DNA of 64,000 nt from Mangifera indica (lineage: Eukaryota; Streptophyta; Magnoliopsida; Sapindales; Anacardiaceae): the NCBI RefSeq assembly GCF_011075055.1, contig NC_058150.1, forward strand, positions 9,772,330 through 9,836,329, in the 5' to 3' direction. The position numbers and the translations under genes are program-made. The notes beneath the pieces are model-generated. The model searched no databases and was not told the origin of the DNA. It saw only the letters and a list, made by a program, of their open reading frames with translations. This document shows, in pieces, positions 33,140 to 44,569 of the stretch (the first letter of the stretch is position 1; each line of letters opens with the position of its first letter).

Positions 33140-34921
33140 ATGGCCATGAACCTAGGAAAATCCCATACCGTTAGTGAAGGGCTTGCCCCTAATAGACCGC
33201 TATTGTTTGATGGCACCGGATATGCCCATTGGAAAAATTGCATGTCGATTTTCCTTCAAAGTGATTATGAATTGTGGGATGTAGTGCAAGATGGACCTTT
33301 TGTTCCTATGAACGAAGTGGATGGAAAACAAGTGCCCAAAACTAGGGAAGAAATGACCCCTCAAGATAAGAAGAATATTGCCATTAATGCTAGAGCTATG
33401 AATGTGTTATATTGTGCATTAAATGAATATAACTTTAACAAGGTACAAGCTTGTACCTCGGCTAAAGAAATTTGGGAATTATTGATGGTGTCAAATGAGG
33501 GAACTTCACAAGTCAAAGAGACTAAAATTAGCATGCTCACACATTCATACGAGTTGTTTAGGATGAATGAAAATGAAACCATTAGTGACATGTTTGATAG
33601 ATTTATTACTATTGTGAATGAATTGAAAAATCTTGGTAAAGTTTATACTAACCAAGAAAATGTCAAGAAATTTCTTAGATGTTTGCCTCCTTCTTGGGAT
33701 CCTAAAGTGACGGCAATCGAAGAAGCAAAAGATGTCAAGACTCTACCTCTTGAAGAGCTTTTAGGTTCACTTCTCACTCATGAGCTTACTATGAAGCAAC
33801 GACAAATTGAAGAAGTGGAAAAGAAGAAAAATAGTATCGCCTTCAAATCATTCATCAAAGAGAATGAAAAGTTTCTAGAAGAGGAAGAGAAGACATCAAA
33901 TGATGAAGATGAAGACATTGCACTCTTGAGTAGAAAGATTGGAAAGCTTCTAAGGAATAGAAAGCTAAGAAGAAATGGAAACTTCATAAAAAGGGATGCT
34001 TCTAAAGGTGAAAGGGGAGAAAGACAAAGGAGAGAACGAGTCGTGTGCTATGAATGCAAGAAGTCGGGACATATCAAATATGATTGCCCTATCCTCAAAA
34101 TTGGTAAATCGAAAAAGAAAGCAATGAAAGCTACGTGGGATGATAGCGATGAAAGTGAATCCGAAAAGGAGGATAATGAAGTGGCCAACATGTGTTTCAT
34201 GGCAATTACAAATAATGAGGTAACTAACTCTAACTCATCTAATACTTGTGATGGTTTAGATGACATAGATGATGAGATAGATGAAAACCCCTCATATGAA
34301 GAGTTATATGATACACTTGAAGAGATGAATGAAAAACTTGCTCTTTGCATGTCTAAAAATGCAACCCTTAAAAAGAAAAATTTTAACTTCGAAAAGGAAA
34401 ATGAATCCTTAAAGAAAGAAAATGAAACTCTTAACCAAAGAATCTTTAAGCTTAAAGCAAAAGAAAATGAAGAAAACACATGTTCCATTTTTGAAAAAGA
34501 AAAACAAAAGTTTGAAAATGATCTTTGCATAGCTAGAAAGGAAAAAGAAATTATAGAAAATGAAATTGAAGTTTTAAAAAGGGGAGCAAAGGATTTAAGT
34601 GAAATAGTTTTAAAATTTAAAAATGGAAAAGATATTCTTGATAAAATGCTTGGTGTACAAAGGGGAGTCTTAAACAAAAGAGGACTTGGTTATAAACCTT
34701 TTATCAAGGCAAAGTACTTAAAAAATTATTTTGTTAAAGCCTCAACTTCAAGTGAATCAAATATAACTTGCAATTATTGTGGAAATAAAGGTCATATCTC
34801 ATCATCTTGCCCAATTCAAAAGAAACATCATATGGGCACTAAGAAAGTATGGGTTCCTAAGGGAATAAAAACTAACCACCAAGGACCCAACATAATTTGG
34901 GTGCCTAAGACAAATTCTTGA
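33140..34921 (+). CDS. Copia (Sirevirus-like) gag protein, intact frame
   Basis: A 593-codon frame starting at the first ATG 39 bases after the primer site. Gag forms the virus-like particle in the cytoplasm. Residues about 10-220 are a copia gag/UBN2 domain (LLFDGTGYAHWKNCMSIFLQ near the start, later LTHSYELFRMNENETISDMF). Zinc knuckles of the C-x2-C-x4-H-x4-C type lie at about residues 302-315 (CYECKKSGHIKYDC) and 544-557 (CNYCGNKGHISSSC). Between them is an acidic stretch (about 335-385) and a long Lys/Glu-rich predicted coiled coil (about 385-500). The frame has no break, unlike the pol that follows. A large antisense frame at 34048-34677 is a shadow of this low-complexity region. Confidence 0.9.
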   Translation: MAMNLGKSHTVSEGLAPNRPLLFDGTGYAHWKNCMSIFLQSDYELWDVVQDGPFVPMNEVDGKQVPKTREEMTPQDKKNIAINARAMNVLYCALNEYNFNKVQACTSAKEIWELLMVSNEGTSQVKETKISMLTHSYELFRMNENETISDMFDRFITIVNELKNLGKVYTNQENVKKFLRCLPPSWDPKVTAIEEAKDVKTLPLEELLGSLLTHELTMKQRQIEEVEKKKNSIAFKSFIKENEKFLEEEEKTSNDEDEDIALLSRKIGKLLRNRKLRRNGNFIKRDASKGERGERQRRERVVCYECKKSGHIKYDCPILKIGKSKKKAMKATWDDSDESESEKEDNEVANMCFMAITNNEVTNSNSSNTCDGLDDIDDEIDENPSYEELYDTLEEMNEKLALCMSKNATLKKKNFNFEKENESLKKENETLNQRIFKLKAKENEENTCSIFEKEKQKFENDLCIARKEKEIIENEIEVLKRGAKDLSEIVLKFKNGKDILDKMLGVQRGVLNKRGLGYKPFIKAKYLKNYFVKASTSSESNITCNYCGNKGHISSSCPIQKKHHMGTKKVWVPKGIKTNHQGPNIIWVPKTNS

Positions 34922-34949
34922 ATCTCCCATTGTGTTTAGGAACCGATAA

Positions 34950-37900
34950 ATAAAAGGAAGAAAAACAAATGGTTCCTCGATAGTGCTTGCTCAAGACATA
35001 TGACCGGAGATATTTCACTCTTCTCGACAATAAGCAAGAAAGATGGAGGACATGTCACCTTTGGAGACAATGCGAAGGGTAAAATTATTGGCATTGGAGA
35101 TATTGGTAACAATTCTCATATTATCATTGAAAATGTTCTTTTGGTAGATAGTCTTAAGCATAATCTCCTTAGCATTAGTCAACTATGTGATAAAGGATTT
35201 AAAGTCATTTTTTAGCCAAATGGTTGCATTATAGAAAATATGAATGATAGAAAAACAAGTTATGTAGGAAATAGAGATGGAAATGTTTATACTATAGATG
35301 TAGAAAATGCATCTCATGAAAATTTATGTTTTTCCGCATTGCATGAAAATAGTTGGTTGTGGCATAGAAGATTAGGTCATGCTAGCATGGACTTGATTTC
35401 AAAAATCTCCAAGAAAGAGCTTGTAAAAGGTCTTCTAAAAATAGATTTTGTTAAAGATAAAATTTGTGATGCATGTCAATTTGGTAAACAAACAAAAAAT
35501 TCTTTTAAAAGTAAAACTCATATTTCTACATCTAGACCTTTACAACTTCTTCATATTGATCTTTTTGGTCCTTCAAGAACCGCAAGCCTAAGTGGAAAAC
35601 ATTATGCTTTTGTTATTGTTGATGATTTTTCAAGATTCACTTGGGTACTTTTTCTTGCATCAAAAGATGAAGCCCTCCATGCATTTTCAAAATTTGTCAA
35701 GAAAATACAAAAAGAAAAAGAAATGGATATTTCTTGCATTAGAAGTGATCATAGGGGAGAATTTGAAAATCGTTTATTTGAAAACTTTTGTGATGAGCAT
35801 GGTATTGAACATCAATTCTCTTGTCCTAGAATACCCCAACAAACTGGTGTTGTTGAAAGAAAGAATAGGACAATTCAAGAGATGGCTAGAACCATGCTAA
35901 ATGAAAAAACTCTACCTCAATATTTTTAGGCAGAAGCCGTAAACACCGCATGCTATGTTCTAAATCGTGTTTTAATAAGACAATCTTTAGATAAAACTCC
36001 ATATGAACTTTGGAAAAACAAAAAACCAAATATTGGTTATTTTAAAGTTTTTGGATGCAAATGCTTTATTTTGAACACAAAATAAAACTTAGGAAAATTT
36101 GATTCAAAATCGGACATTGGCATTGTTCTTGGATATTCATCATCTAGCAAAGCATATAGAGTGTTTAACAAAAGGACACTAGTAGTTGAGGAATCCATGC
36201 ATGTTATTTTTTATGAATCTAATCCTTCAACTAGTGTGCAAGTTGATATTGATGATGATCAAGTTAAAAATGGTGACCAAACGGAAATTCATGATTCATC
36301 AAATGATGATAAGGATGAAGCAAAACAAGAGCTAGAACATGAAGAAGATAAAGATAAAGATCTTCCTAAGGCTTGAAGGTATGCAAATGCTCATCCTAAA
36401 GAATTAATTATTGGTGAGGAAAATCAAGGTGTTAAAACTAAATCATCTTTTAATCTTTGTAATAATTTAGCATTTCTTTCACAATTTGAACCAAAAACAT
36501 TTCATGATGCATTAAATGATGAATTTTGGATTTTAGCCATGCAAGAGGAACTAAACCAATTTGAAAGGAATAATGTTTGGGAACTAGTCCCTCGTCCGGA
36601 TCATCAATCCATTATTGGCACAAAATGGGTTTTTAGAAACAAAATGGATGAATCCGGAGTGGTTGTTAGAAATAAAGCTAGATTAGTGGCTCAAGGCTAC
36701 AACCAAGAAGGGAATAGATTTTGAAGAAACTTTTGCACCAGTAGCTAGATTAGAATCCATTAGGATGCTTTTGGCATTTGCATGTTCCAAAAATTTTATT
36801 TTATATCAAATGGATGTCAAAAGTGCTTTCTTAAATGGATTTATCATGGAGGAAGTTTATGTTGAACAACCTCCCGGGTTTGAAAGTCATGATTTCCCAA
36901 ACCATGTTTTTAAACTTCAAAAAGCTCTTTATGGTTTAAAACAAGCACCTCGAGCATGGTATGAACGTTTGAGTAAATTCTTGCTTGAAAAAGACTTTTG
37001 CATTGGAAAAGTAGATACTACGTTGTTTATTAAGAGAAAAGAAAATGACATACTTTTGGTTCAAATTTATGTTGATGATATCATCTTTGGATCTACTAAT
37101 GTCTCTTTGTGTGAAGAATTTTCTAACCTTATGAGCAAAGAATTTGAAATGAGCATGATGGGAGAACTCAAGTATTTTCTCGGACTTAATATCAAGCAAA
37201 GCAAAGAGGGTATCTTCATAAACCAATCTTCATACATCAAGGACTTATTAAAGAAGTTTGGCATGGAAGGACTAAAAGCTTCAAGCACACCAATGAGTTC
37301 AACTATCAAACTCACCAAAGATGAGAGTGGGTCAAATGTTGATGTTAAAATGTATAGAGGTATGATTGGCTCTCTTTTATATTTAACCGCTAGTAGACCC
37401 GATATTATGTTTAGTGTGTGCTTGTGTGCTCGATTCCAATCATGTCCCAAGGAATCTCATTTAAAAGCCCTTAAAAGAATCTTCAAATATTTATATGGTA
37501 TTAGATTTTTAGGGTTGTGGTATCCTAGAGAAACATCTTTTGACCTAATGAGCTATTCGGATGCCGACTTTGCCGGAAGCCAAGTTGATAGAAAAAGTAC
37601 TAGTGGTACTTGTCATTTTCTAGGTTATGCATTAGTTTCATGGTTTTCAAGGAAACAAAACTCCGTAGCTTTATCAACCGTGGAAGCGGAATATATTATC
37701 GCCGGTAGTTGTTGTGCTCAAGCCTTGTGGATGCAACAAACCCTTAGGGATTATGGAGTTAGCCTATCTAAAACTCCAATCTTGTGTGACAACACAAGTG
37801 CTATTAGCTTATCCAAAAATCCCATTCAACACTCTCGAACTAAGCATATAGAAATTAGATATCATTTTATTCGAGATCATGTTCAAAAGGGTGATATTTG

Positions 37901-38015
37901 TCTTGACTTTGTATCCACTGAAAATCAACTTGCGGATATTTTTACAAAACCTCTTGGGGAAGAACGTTTTTGCAAAATTAGAGGTGAGCTTGGGATCATG
38001 GAATCACCATATTAG
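34950..38015 (+). pseudogene. Sirevirus-like pol, nearly complete but with point lesions
   Basis: Domains in order: a protease with the active-site triplet DSA in place of DSG (about 34978); a pre-integrase and zinc-binding region (WLWHRRLGHAS, CDACQFGK); an integrase core with HIDLFGP, RSDHRGEFEN (usually RSDHGGEF) and VVERKNRT; reverse transcriptase ([21 protein letters not shown]); and RNase H ([38 protein letters not shown]). Lesions are stops at 35213, 35927, 36083 and 36374 and a one-base insertion near 36712. The last 416 codons (36765-38015) are open. The element therefore cannot make its own polyprotein. Confidence 0.9.
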
Positions 38016-39050
38016 CATTTGTACTTACATATCATTGTGGTTATGATGTTTTGGATTAATTGAAAATGTCAATATATGCTTTATGCTTCATTTTAATGTT
38101 TGATCATATTTGATGTTTCTTTTTGTATCAATTATTATTGCATTGATTTTAACATGCTTGATTTAAACTTTCATCATATTTTTGCATCGAATTACATTGA
38201 ATTTCATGCATGATTGAATAAACAGTGCATAGTTGAATCATTTGGACTCATATATGTTCAAATTGAGAAAACAAAATGCATAAAACAAGTTGACCAGAAT
38301 TTTGCAAATTTGGCTGCTGAATTGAAAAATCCGGTCAATCGAATTTGCCAGAATTTGGTCGACCGAATTGGCCGAATTCCAACGTAAAAAGGGCACTTTT
38401 CCTTCATTTTTTCTCACAAAATACTCCAGCCCTCTTCCGATTCTCTCAACCTTTTTTGCTCCATTCTTGCTTAATCCACTTTAAACTCGACATTGTTGCA
38501 TCAAATCAATTCCCCACATCATTTCTACTTGTTTTAAGCCAAAATAACCTTCCAAAACACCACATTTTACCCAAAAATTCCCCCAAAATCTTATTAAACC
38601 CTAACCCTAGGTTTTTTAAATTTCATCCAAAATCCTAAAATTTTGCTGAGTTTTCATCAAATTGATCATAGAATCATCACTCCCAGCATCCTTCTTCCAA
38701 GTTCCAAGCATCAATTTGTCCATATTAGCTTTCCATCAAAAAACCCCTAAATTCCATACCCATTTTCAGATTTGTTTCCAAAAATACCCCTTCCGGTTGA
38801 CCCTTTTTACTTCTGAATAAACCACTGTCATCCTCTCATCCTCTCCAACTGAGGTGTGCAGTTAGTTTTCCAATTCGTGTTTGTTTGTGCGAAATGACGA
38901 TTCTGCCCTTATACGTACATTTGACGTAGCATTCCTTTTTGTCACATTTCATCATGATTTGTGTGGTATTTCCTTTCTTGCTCTCTATTTTATCTTTTAA
39001 AAATTTTCAATTTGTAATCTATTAGCATAAGTAGTTAGAGTTTGTAGTTA
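38016..39050 (+). other. Sirevirus-like interval between pol and the extra ORF
   Basis: No pol-like coding. Palindrome motifs of the LTR type recur at about 38330-38380 (ggtcgaccgaatt). The next part is C- and A-rich with many ccaaaa words. A 97-codon frame at 38345-38638 shows no recognisable domain. Confidence 0.55.
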
Positions 39051-39077
39051 TTGTGTATATCCTCGTATTTTGCAATC

Positions 39078-40325
39078 ATGGTTACCACTCGTTGTAGTAG
39101 TGCTAGGCGTTCCCCTAGGCCATCTAGAAATGTTAGCACTAGCTCTTTAGCACCTATTGATCAAGTCAAGCCTTTCGAGGCTCCGTTTGATGAGACTCGT
39201 TTTTGTTCTGCCCAAACTGCCGCAACTTTTGCTGAACGCTATAGTCGATTTTCACTTGCTAGCATAGTTCCACCTTAGGCCTCTTTTTGATAGATTTAGA
39301 TGGACTCGTTTTGTCACCTTGGGTGGTTTTGTCTATCCTACCCTTGTTCGTGAATTTTATGCGAACATGGTGTTTGATCGGTTTCATAACGAAGCCACCT
39401 CTTTCTTTTGAGGCCATAAGATTCATCTCTCTCCTTCTAGCCTTCGTGTCACCTTAGGTCTTCCAGTTGTCCGTGGTCCTCTTCTTCCCCCCCCCACCCC
39501 TCGAGGGTGGCATTTTACTGACCCATTATATCTTGGTGCCCTTTGAGCTATGACGGCAGTCCTGACCTTGATGTAGTCTCTCGTCCACCCCATAGGCATC
39601 TCACTCCATCAACCCGTCTACTTCATAACATTATTGGCTACACTCTTGTACCAAAATCTGGCCATTTTAATGAAATCAGCACGGTTGACTTCTATCTGCT
39701 CTCACATCTCCTCCAGGGGTCTCCTATAGACCTTTGTTATGTCATTTTTGATTTGATGGTCTCCACACTATCTCATCGCACCTATCTTCTCCCTTATGCC
39801 CCTATTATCACATTGATTCTTTCGGAGGTGGGCGTTTCCTTCCTTGAGGAGCCAGATATCGAGCCAGCTGCTGATCCATATACTACTTCAAACCTTCGTG
39901 CTATGGGCTTCCGATAGCACAATGATGTCTGGCGTCATATTTCTGAGCTAGTACCTGGTGGAGGAGAGGCTGCCACCGATCTAGGCACTGATATGGATGC
40001 TGAGCCCCAGGCACCTGATGCTCTAACTGATATTGATGACATTGACGATGAGGCAGATGAGGACTGAGACTCTTTTGAATTCCAGGCATGTACTTCTGGC
40101 AAGAGATCTCGGATGGCTACTGGAGCGAGTTCATCTGCTCAGCCGACCACCGCCTTAGCTACTGATCTTATATCTCTTTTATCTACGGAGTTTGCTGATT
40201 TTCGTGTTGAGGTTCGCTCTGATTTTACTAATGTTTGTGCTAGCATTGCCGATCTTCGAGGAGGCATCGATGAGCTTTGATGAGGCATCGCTGAGCTTCT
40301 TCGTCATTTTCCTCCACCTTCTTAG
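39078..40325 (+). pseudogene. Extra ORF after pol with a 'putative plant transposon protein' domain, decayed
   Basis: Starts MVTTRCSSARRSPRPSR, a basic Ser/Arg-rich N-terminus. The frame breaks at about 39275 and resumes as RPLFDRFRWTRFVTLGG, then after stops as LTPSTRLLHNIIGY, VDFYLLSHLLQGS and LLPYAPIITLILSE (39543-39917). This layout matches the plant-transposon-protein domain found in extra ORFs of plant LTR elements; I am fairly but not fully sure of that family. An acidic stretch (DALTDIDDIDDEADED) and a short helical C-terminus (ISLLSTEFADFRVEV) follow. The role of these proteins is unknown. I see no signal peptide or membrane segment that would support an envelope protein. Confidence 0.65.
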
Positions 40326-40539
40326 TTTATCTATATTTATCATTATCTTTTTGTTATGTATGGACTTTCATTATATACTCTTATTTTGCTGATTATCTTC
40401 ATTTAGACATTGTCTTCTTGCATTAATGTGGTTATGGATGATTATTGATATATTTAAACATTGTCTTGCTGATTATTTTTGGGCCATTTTGGTGGGCATT
40501 TGCTTTTACATCATTTTATACGTTGTTTTATTCTTTTTG

Positions 40540-40852
40540 ATAATGACAAAGGGGGAGAAAAGTTTGATTGATGATTGATACTTTCATTTCATTGATATTG
40601 TGGATTTTTTGATGAAGATATATGTTGTCAATATTTTGATGAGGATATATGTGATTGATGAGATTAATGTTGAACATATTATTATTTGCATATATTCAAG
40701 GGAAGGAAACTTGATTTTTTAAGGCGAATTCTTGCAAAATTTAAAAAAAAAAAATCAAGTGTTTCTTAACTTCAAGGAAATACATCCATTGATATATTTT
40801 ATAAAATTCCTTAAAGTGCATATGTGTTTGTCATCATCAAAAAGAGGGAGAT
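40540..40852 (+). promoter_or_regulatory. Sirevirus-like polypurine tracts before the 3' LTR
   Basis: aaagggggagaaaag at about 40548-40562 and aaaaagagggagat at 40839-40852, the latter abutting the LTR. Repeated purine tracts upstream of the 3' LTR are a known feature of Sireviruses. The interval is otherwise AT-rich and non-coding. Confidence 0.65.
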
Positions 40853-41816
40853 TGTTGACTCAATGAGTCATTATACTCTTATTTTGATGATAACAAACTA
40901 ATATGTCCCTAAACATATTAACTAATGATTTTTACTTGAGTGTGAGTTTAGATTGCAAGAATTTATCGAATACACTTGAAGGAGTTTCAAGATGGAAATG
41001 AAAGACAAGGCTCAAGTGAAGAATTCTTGAAGATTTGAAGTAAAACTCAAGTTTAGGTAGACATGTTTGTAAATTTGGAGCATTCGTTTTGATTAGAATA
41101 TTTATTTGCATGGGATATCTCACTTGAAAACTCATTTTTATATCTTTCACATTTTGGGTTAAAATGTCGTTTTTCAAACTTATTGGGTTAAGCCAATTTT
41201 TTCACTAAAGTTTATTAATTCATTTAAAATGATGAAGTTTTGTGAACTACATTTTTCATATCTAAAAGTTGGTTTTGAAAGAATTTTCAAAAATGGGTTA
41301 AATTGTCACTTTTCAAAGTTTTAGGGGTCAAATTGTGATTTTTGAAAATTCAGGGGTAAAATGTAATAAAATTTGGTCGACCGAATTTGACCAACCGAAT
41401 CAGCTTTCGAATTGTCCAGAAGCCATGAATTTTGGCTTCAGAAATTCGGTCGACCAAATTTTGGTTTGAATTTTTCCAACGGCTAGTGCCACGTAGGCTC
41501 CATGGAAGTGCCACGTCACATCCGGTTGACCGAATTCCATCCAGTCAATCGAATTGTACGTTTTCTGGAAAACTAAAACAGCTATCTTTGTGCACAATGG
41601 TAACTTTCCTTATTTTCCCCTATATAAACTCAATCAATTTCGTTCGAAAAGAACTTTTGCCACCAAAAACTTTCATATATTTGAGAGCAAATTAGTTTTG
41701 AGTTATTTACTTGCAAATTCTTCTCTCTAATCAAAACCCTTGCTCATACACTTTGTAATTTCATTTGCATTGGGTTGTACTAAGCTTTAACTTTCATATA
41801 CACTGTTGAGAGAGAT
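40853..41816 (+). repeat. Sirevirus-like 3' LTR, 3'-truncated
   Basis: Follows the 5' LTR from TGTTGACTCAATGAG to cactgttgagagagat and then breaks off, losing about 450 bp. The next 73 bases (41817-41889) match neither this LTR nor the gypsy 3' LTR. Confidence 0.9.
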
Positions 41817-41889
41817 GCTTAAAGCCCAATTGGGAGAGTTGGACGAAATTAGATGAAAGGAAAGCTTTGGTGGAGACAGAGCCCAATAG

Positions 41890-42515
41890 TGACATTTTGT
41901 TTTATTGCATTTATTTAGAGTATGACATGACTTATTTTGTGTGGTTTAGAGTGAATTAAGAGCTAGAATGAATTATTTTATTAAAAACCTATGTACACAT
42001 ATATTTTGCCGCCACTTACTCCCTATATAAAGTGGCCATGCTTTGTAAAAAAGGGTATTTTTTTTTCTTTTGAATGAAAATTTGAAGAAGCTTTGTTGGC
42101 TCTTGTTCTCATTTCCTTTATCCAATCATTCTTTGTGGAAAATTGGTGGTGGAAGACCCCAAGGTTGGTGGAACTTTCCTTTATGCCTTGGTTACATTTT
42201 ATGTTTCCTTAGAAATCCAAATTAGAGTGTGTATGTGTGTTAATTTTGATTATGACAGAGAGTTACAACATAATTACCATTTCTGCCATTGTATTCTACT
42301 TGTAACTTGATTGTTTTACTCTACACCGATTGTGTACGTCTATGGCTTGAAAGAAAGTTCATTGTGTTGTGATTATGATGAAATGAATTCGGTTGGATTT
42401 GGAGTTGATTTGTTGGTTAAACTGCAAGAACAAAAAAACTGCTCATATCGCATGAACAGTGAAAACAGTTTTTGATTTTTGGTTTCTTATTGCATGTTTG
42501 GATAAATATGCACCA
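41890..42515 (+). repeat. Gypsy 5' LTR
   Basis: From TGACATTTTGTTTTATTG to atatgcacca. Matches 49700-50325 over its whole length with scattered changes. A tatataaag sequence at 42025-42033 may be its TATA box. Confidence 0.88.
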
Positions 42516-42517
42516 TT

Positions 42518-42530
42518 TGGTATTAGAGCC
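42518..42530 (+). promoter_or_regulatory. Gypsy primer binding site
   Basis: TGGTATTAGAGCC two bases after the 5' LTR, one base from the tRNA-Met type site TGGTATCAGAGCC. Confidence 0.75.
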
Positions 42531-42738
42531 TAGGGTGTTTATGTGATTTCTTGACTGATTTCTACCTCTTAGAGTTATTATTTACCACCGAAATTTACTA
42601 TTCACTACAAAGTTACTATTCACAAAATCTTAATTTGCCTTAAACACAAACCTTCCTTAACCTAAACACTTATCAATACTCACCCCAACCCTTAAACACT
42701 TATAACCATTAGCCTTTACCCATTAGTCATTACCAAAA

Positions 42739-44540
42739 ATGTCTCATAAAAGAACTTCATCCTCATCTTCTTTACCTCCTTATCTTTGGGAATTTGTCCA
42801 CATGTCACTAAAAAAAGAGGTCAAAGGAGAACTTAAGGCCAGTAGGGACCAAATAAATCAAATGATGCAAATGATGAGAGACTTGACCCTCACTCAAAGC
42901 CAAATACCCCCTCATCTACCTCACCCAACCCAACCACGTCACCCAAAAAGACATATTAGAACTTACCCTCCTCCTTCTAGACATACTAGGAAGGAATTGA
43001 TAATTCATGATGACCCAAGTGAGGAAGAATAAGAAAGGCCACCTAGGATAGAAATGATGATGATAGGGGTTTAAAGATTGAAATTTCAGAATTTGAAGGG
43101 AGCATGAGTTTAGATGATTTTGTTTGTTGGTTACATACTATAGAAAGAGTATTTGAATATAAGGGCTATTCGGATGAGAAGAAATATAAGCTTTCCATCT
43201 TGAAATTCAAGGATTATGTATCCTTGTGGTGGGAAAATCTTAAGAAGCAAAGGGAAAGGGATGATAAAGAGAGAGTGAGATCTTCGGAGAAACTAAATAA
43301 GCTTATGAAGAGAAGATTCCTTCCGGACAACCATAAACAAGATCATTACCTCAAGCTACACACCCTTAAGCAAGGAAGTGATGAAGTAGAGCATTACATA
43401 AGGGAGTTTAAGAAGCTATTAATAAGGAATGAGTTGTCGGAAGTGAAAGAGCGAACCATTGCAAGATTCATTGGTGGTTTAAACTAAGACATTGCTCCTA
43501 TGGTGGAGTTACAACCATATTGCACTTTTGAAGATGTTTGTAAGTTAGCTATTAAGGTGGAGAAGCAACAGAAGGTGGAGAAGCAACAGAAAGCCATGAA
43601 GTCTACAGTTACCAAGCCATTTACCAAAGGGATTTCATTCTCCAAAAGTCCTCCATTTAATAAGGGAACCACTTTTCAAAAGGGTTCCCCATCCAACTAT
43701 AAGGCTGTCGAAACCACTTTCAAGGAGAAAAGGAAAGAAAAAGTGGTAGAACCTAGCAAGAACAAACCAAAGATGGGAAAACTTGATCTCTCTAATAAAA
43801 AGTACTTCAAATGCCAAGGCTATGGACACTTCTAAGCCAAATACCCAAATAGAAGAGCTTTGTCATTGATAGAGATTCAAACTATTGAAGAATCTCTTCA
43901 AGAAGATGAAGAAAATGAAGATTATGGCCATGAAGATAGAGATGCCAAAGAAGAAGAAGAGAAGGTCATGCAAAGGGCTGAGGAAGAAGAGATGTTAGTG
44001 ATTAGAAGAGCATTACATTCAAAGTCTTTTCCACATGAGGAACAAAGGCTCTAAATTTTCCAATCAAGATGTACCATTGGAGGCAAGGTGTGTTCTTTGA
44101 TTATAGATAGTGGAAGGTATGCAAATGTGACTTTATCTACATTAGTGGAGAAACTTGGATTGTTTACCATACCTCATCCTCAACCATATAAGCTCAAATG
44201 ATTGAGCAATAGGACCAACCTTCAAGTAGCCAAACAAGTACTTATTTCCTTCTCCATTGGCAAACATTCCCATGGATGCATGTCATTTGTTGCTAGGAAG
44301 ACCTTGGCAATTTGATAGAGAAGTAACTCATAATGGTAAAAAGAACACTTATTCTTTCAAATTCAAAGGGAAAACTATTACTTTGCTACCTCTTAGTCCC
44401 CAAGAAGCTAATAAGGCTATCAAAGGGAAAGAAACTAGAAGGGAGAGTATGTATATGAATGGGTAGCAAATAGAAAAGGCTCTTTTGAGTTTGCAACCTA
44501 TCTTTGCATTACTTATACTTGAAGGGGAGATCAAACATGA
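42739..44540 (+). pseudogene. Gypsy gag-protease remnant
   Basis: Starts MSHKRTSSSSSLPPY with a Gln/Pro-rich segment. A frameshift between about 43020 and 43100 leads to the capsid-like Retrotrans_gag domain (43104-43487, SLDDFVCWLHTIERVFEY and HYIREFKKLL). A stop at 43485 replaces a Gln codon. A zinc knuckle near 43808 reads C-x2-xGYGHF with a stop, so it is damaged. The protease region keeps IIDSGRYANV at about 44102-44131, the DSG triad of aspartic proteases. The 69-codon piece 44257-44466 contains LLLGRPWQFDR, the flap-distal protease motif. Confidence 0.8.
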
Positions 44541-44569
44541 GAAGAAATAATCTTATCCCTTAGTTCAAC

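Larger units (their letters stand above)
31633..41816 (+). mobile_element. Sirevirus-like Ty1/copia element with an extra 3' ORF
   Basis: A 1455-bp 5' LTR, a primer site, an intact gag, a nearly complete pol, a decayed extra ORF in the pol-LTR interval and a 964-bp remnant of the 3' LTR. The gag with two zinc knuckles, the additional ORF after pol, GGGGGAGA-like purine tracts and palindromic motifs in non-coding parts all fit the SIRE/Maximus (Sirevirus) lineage. The two LTRs are close by eye, so this is one of the younger elements in the window. The right side is lost at 41816. Confidence 0.88.

Noticed and set aside
34048..34677. 209-codon minus-strand frame rich in Ser and Phe
   Set aside because: Antisense shadow of the Lys/Glu-rich coiled coil of the gag gene.
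39078..40325. Envelope-like gene in the Sirevirus-like element
   Set aside because: No signal peptide, membrane anchor or coiled fusion region could be seen; the plant-transposon-protein reading fits better.
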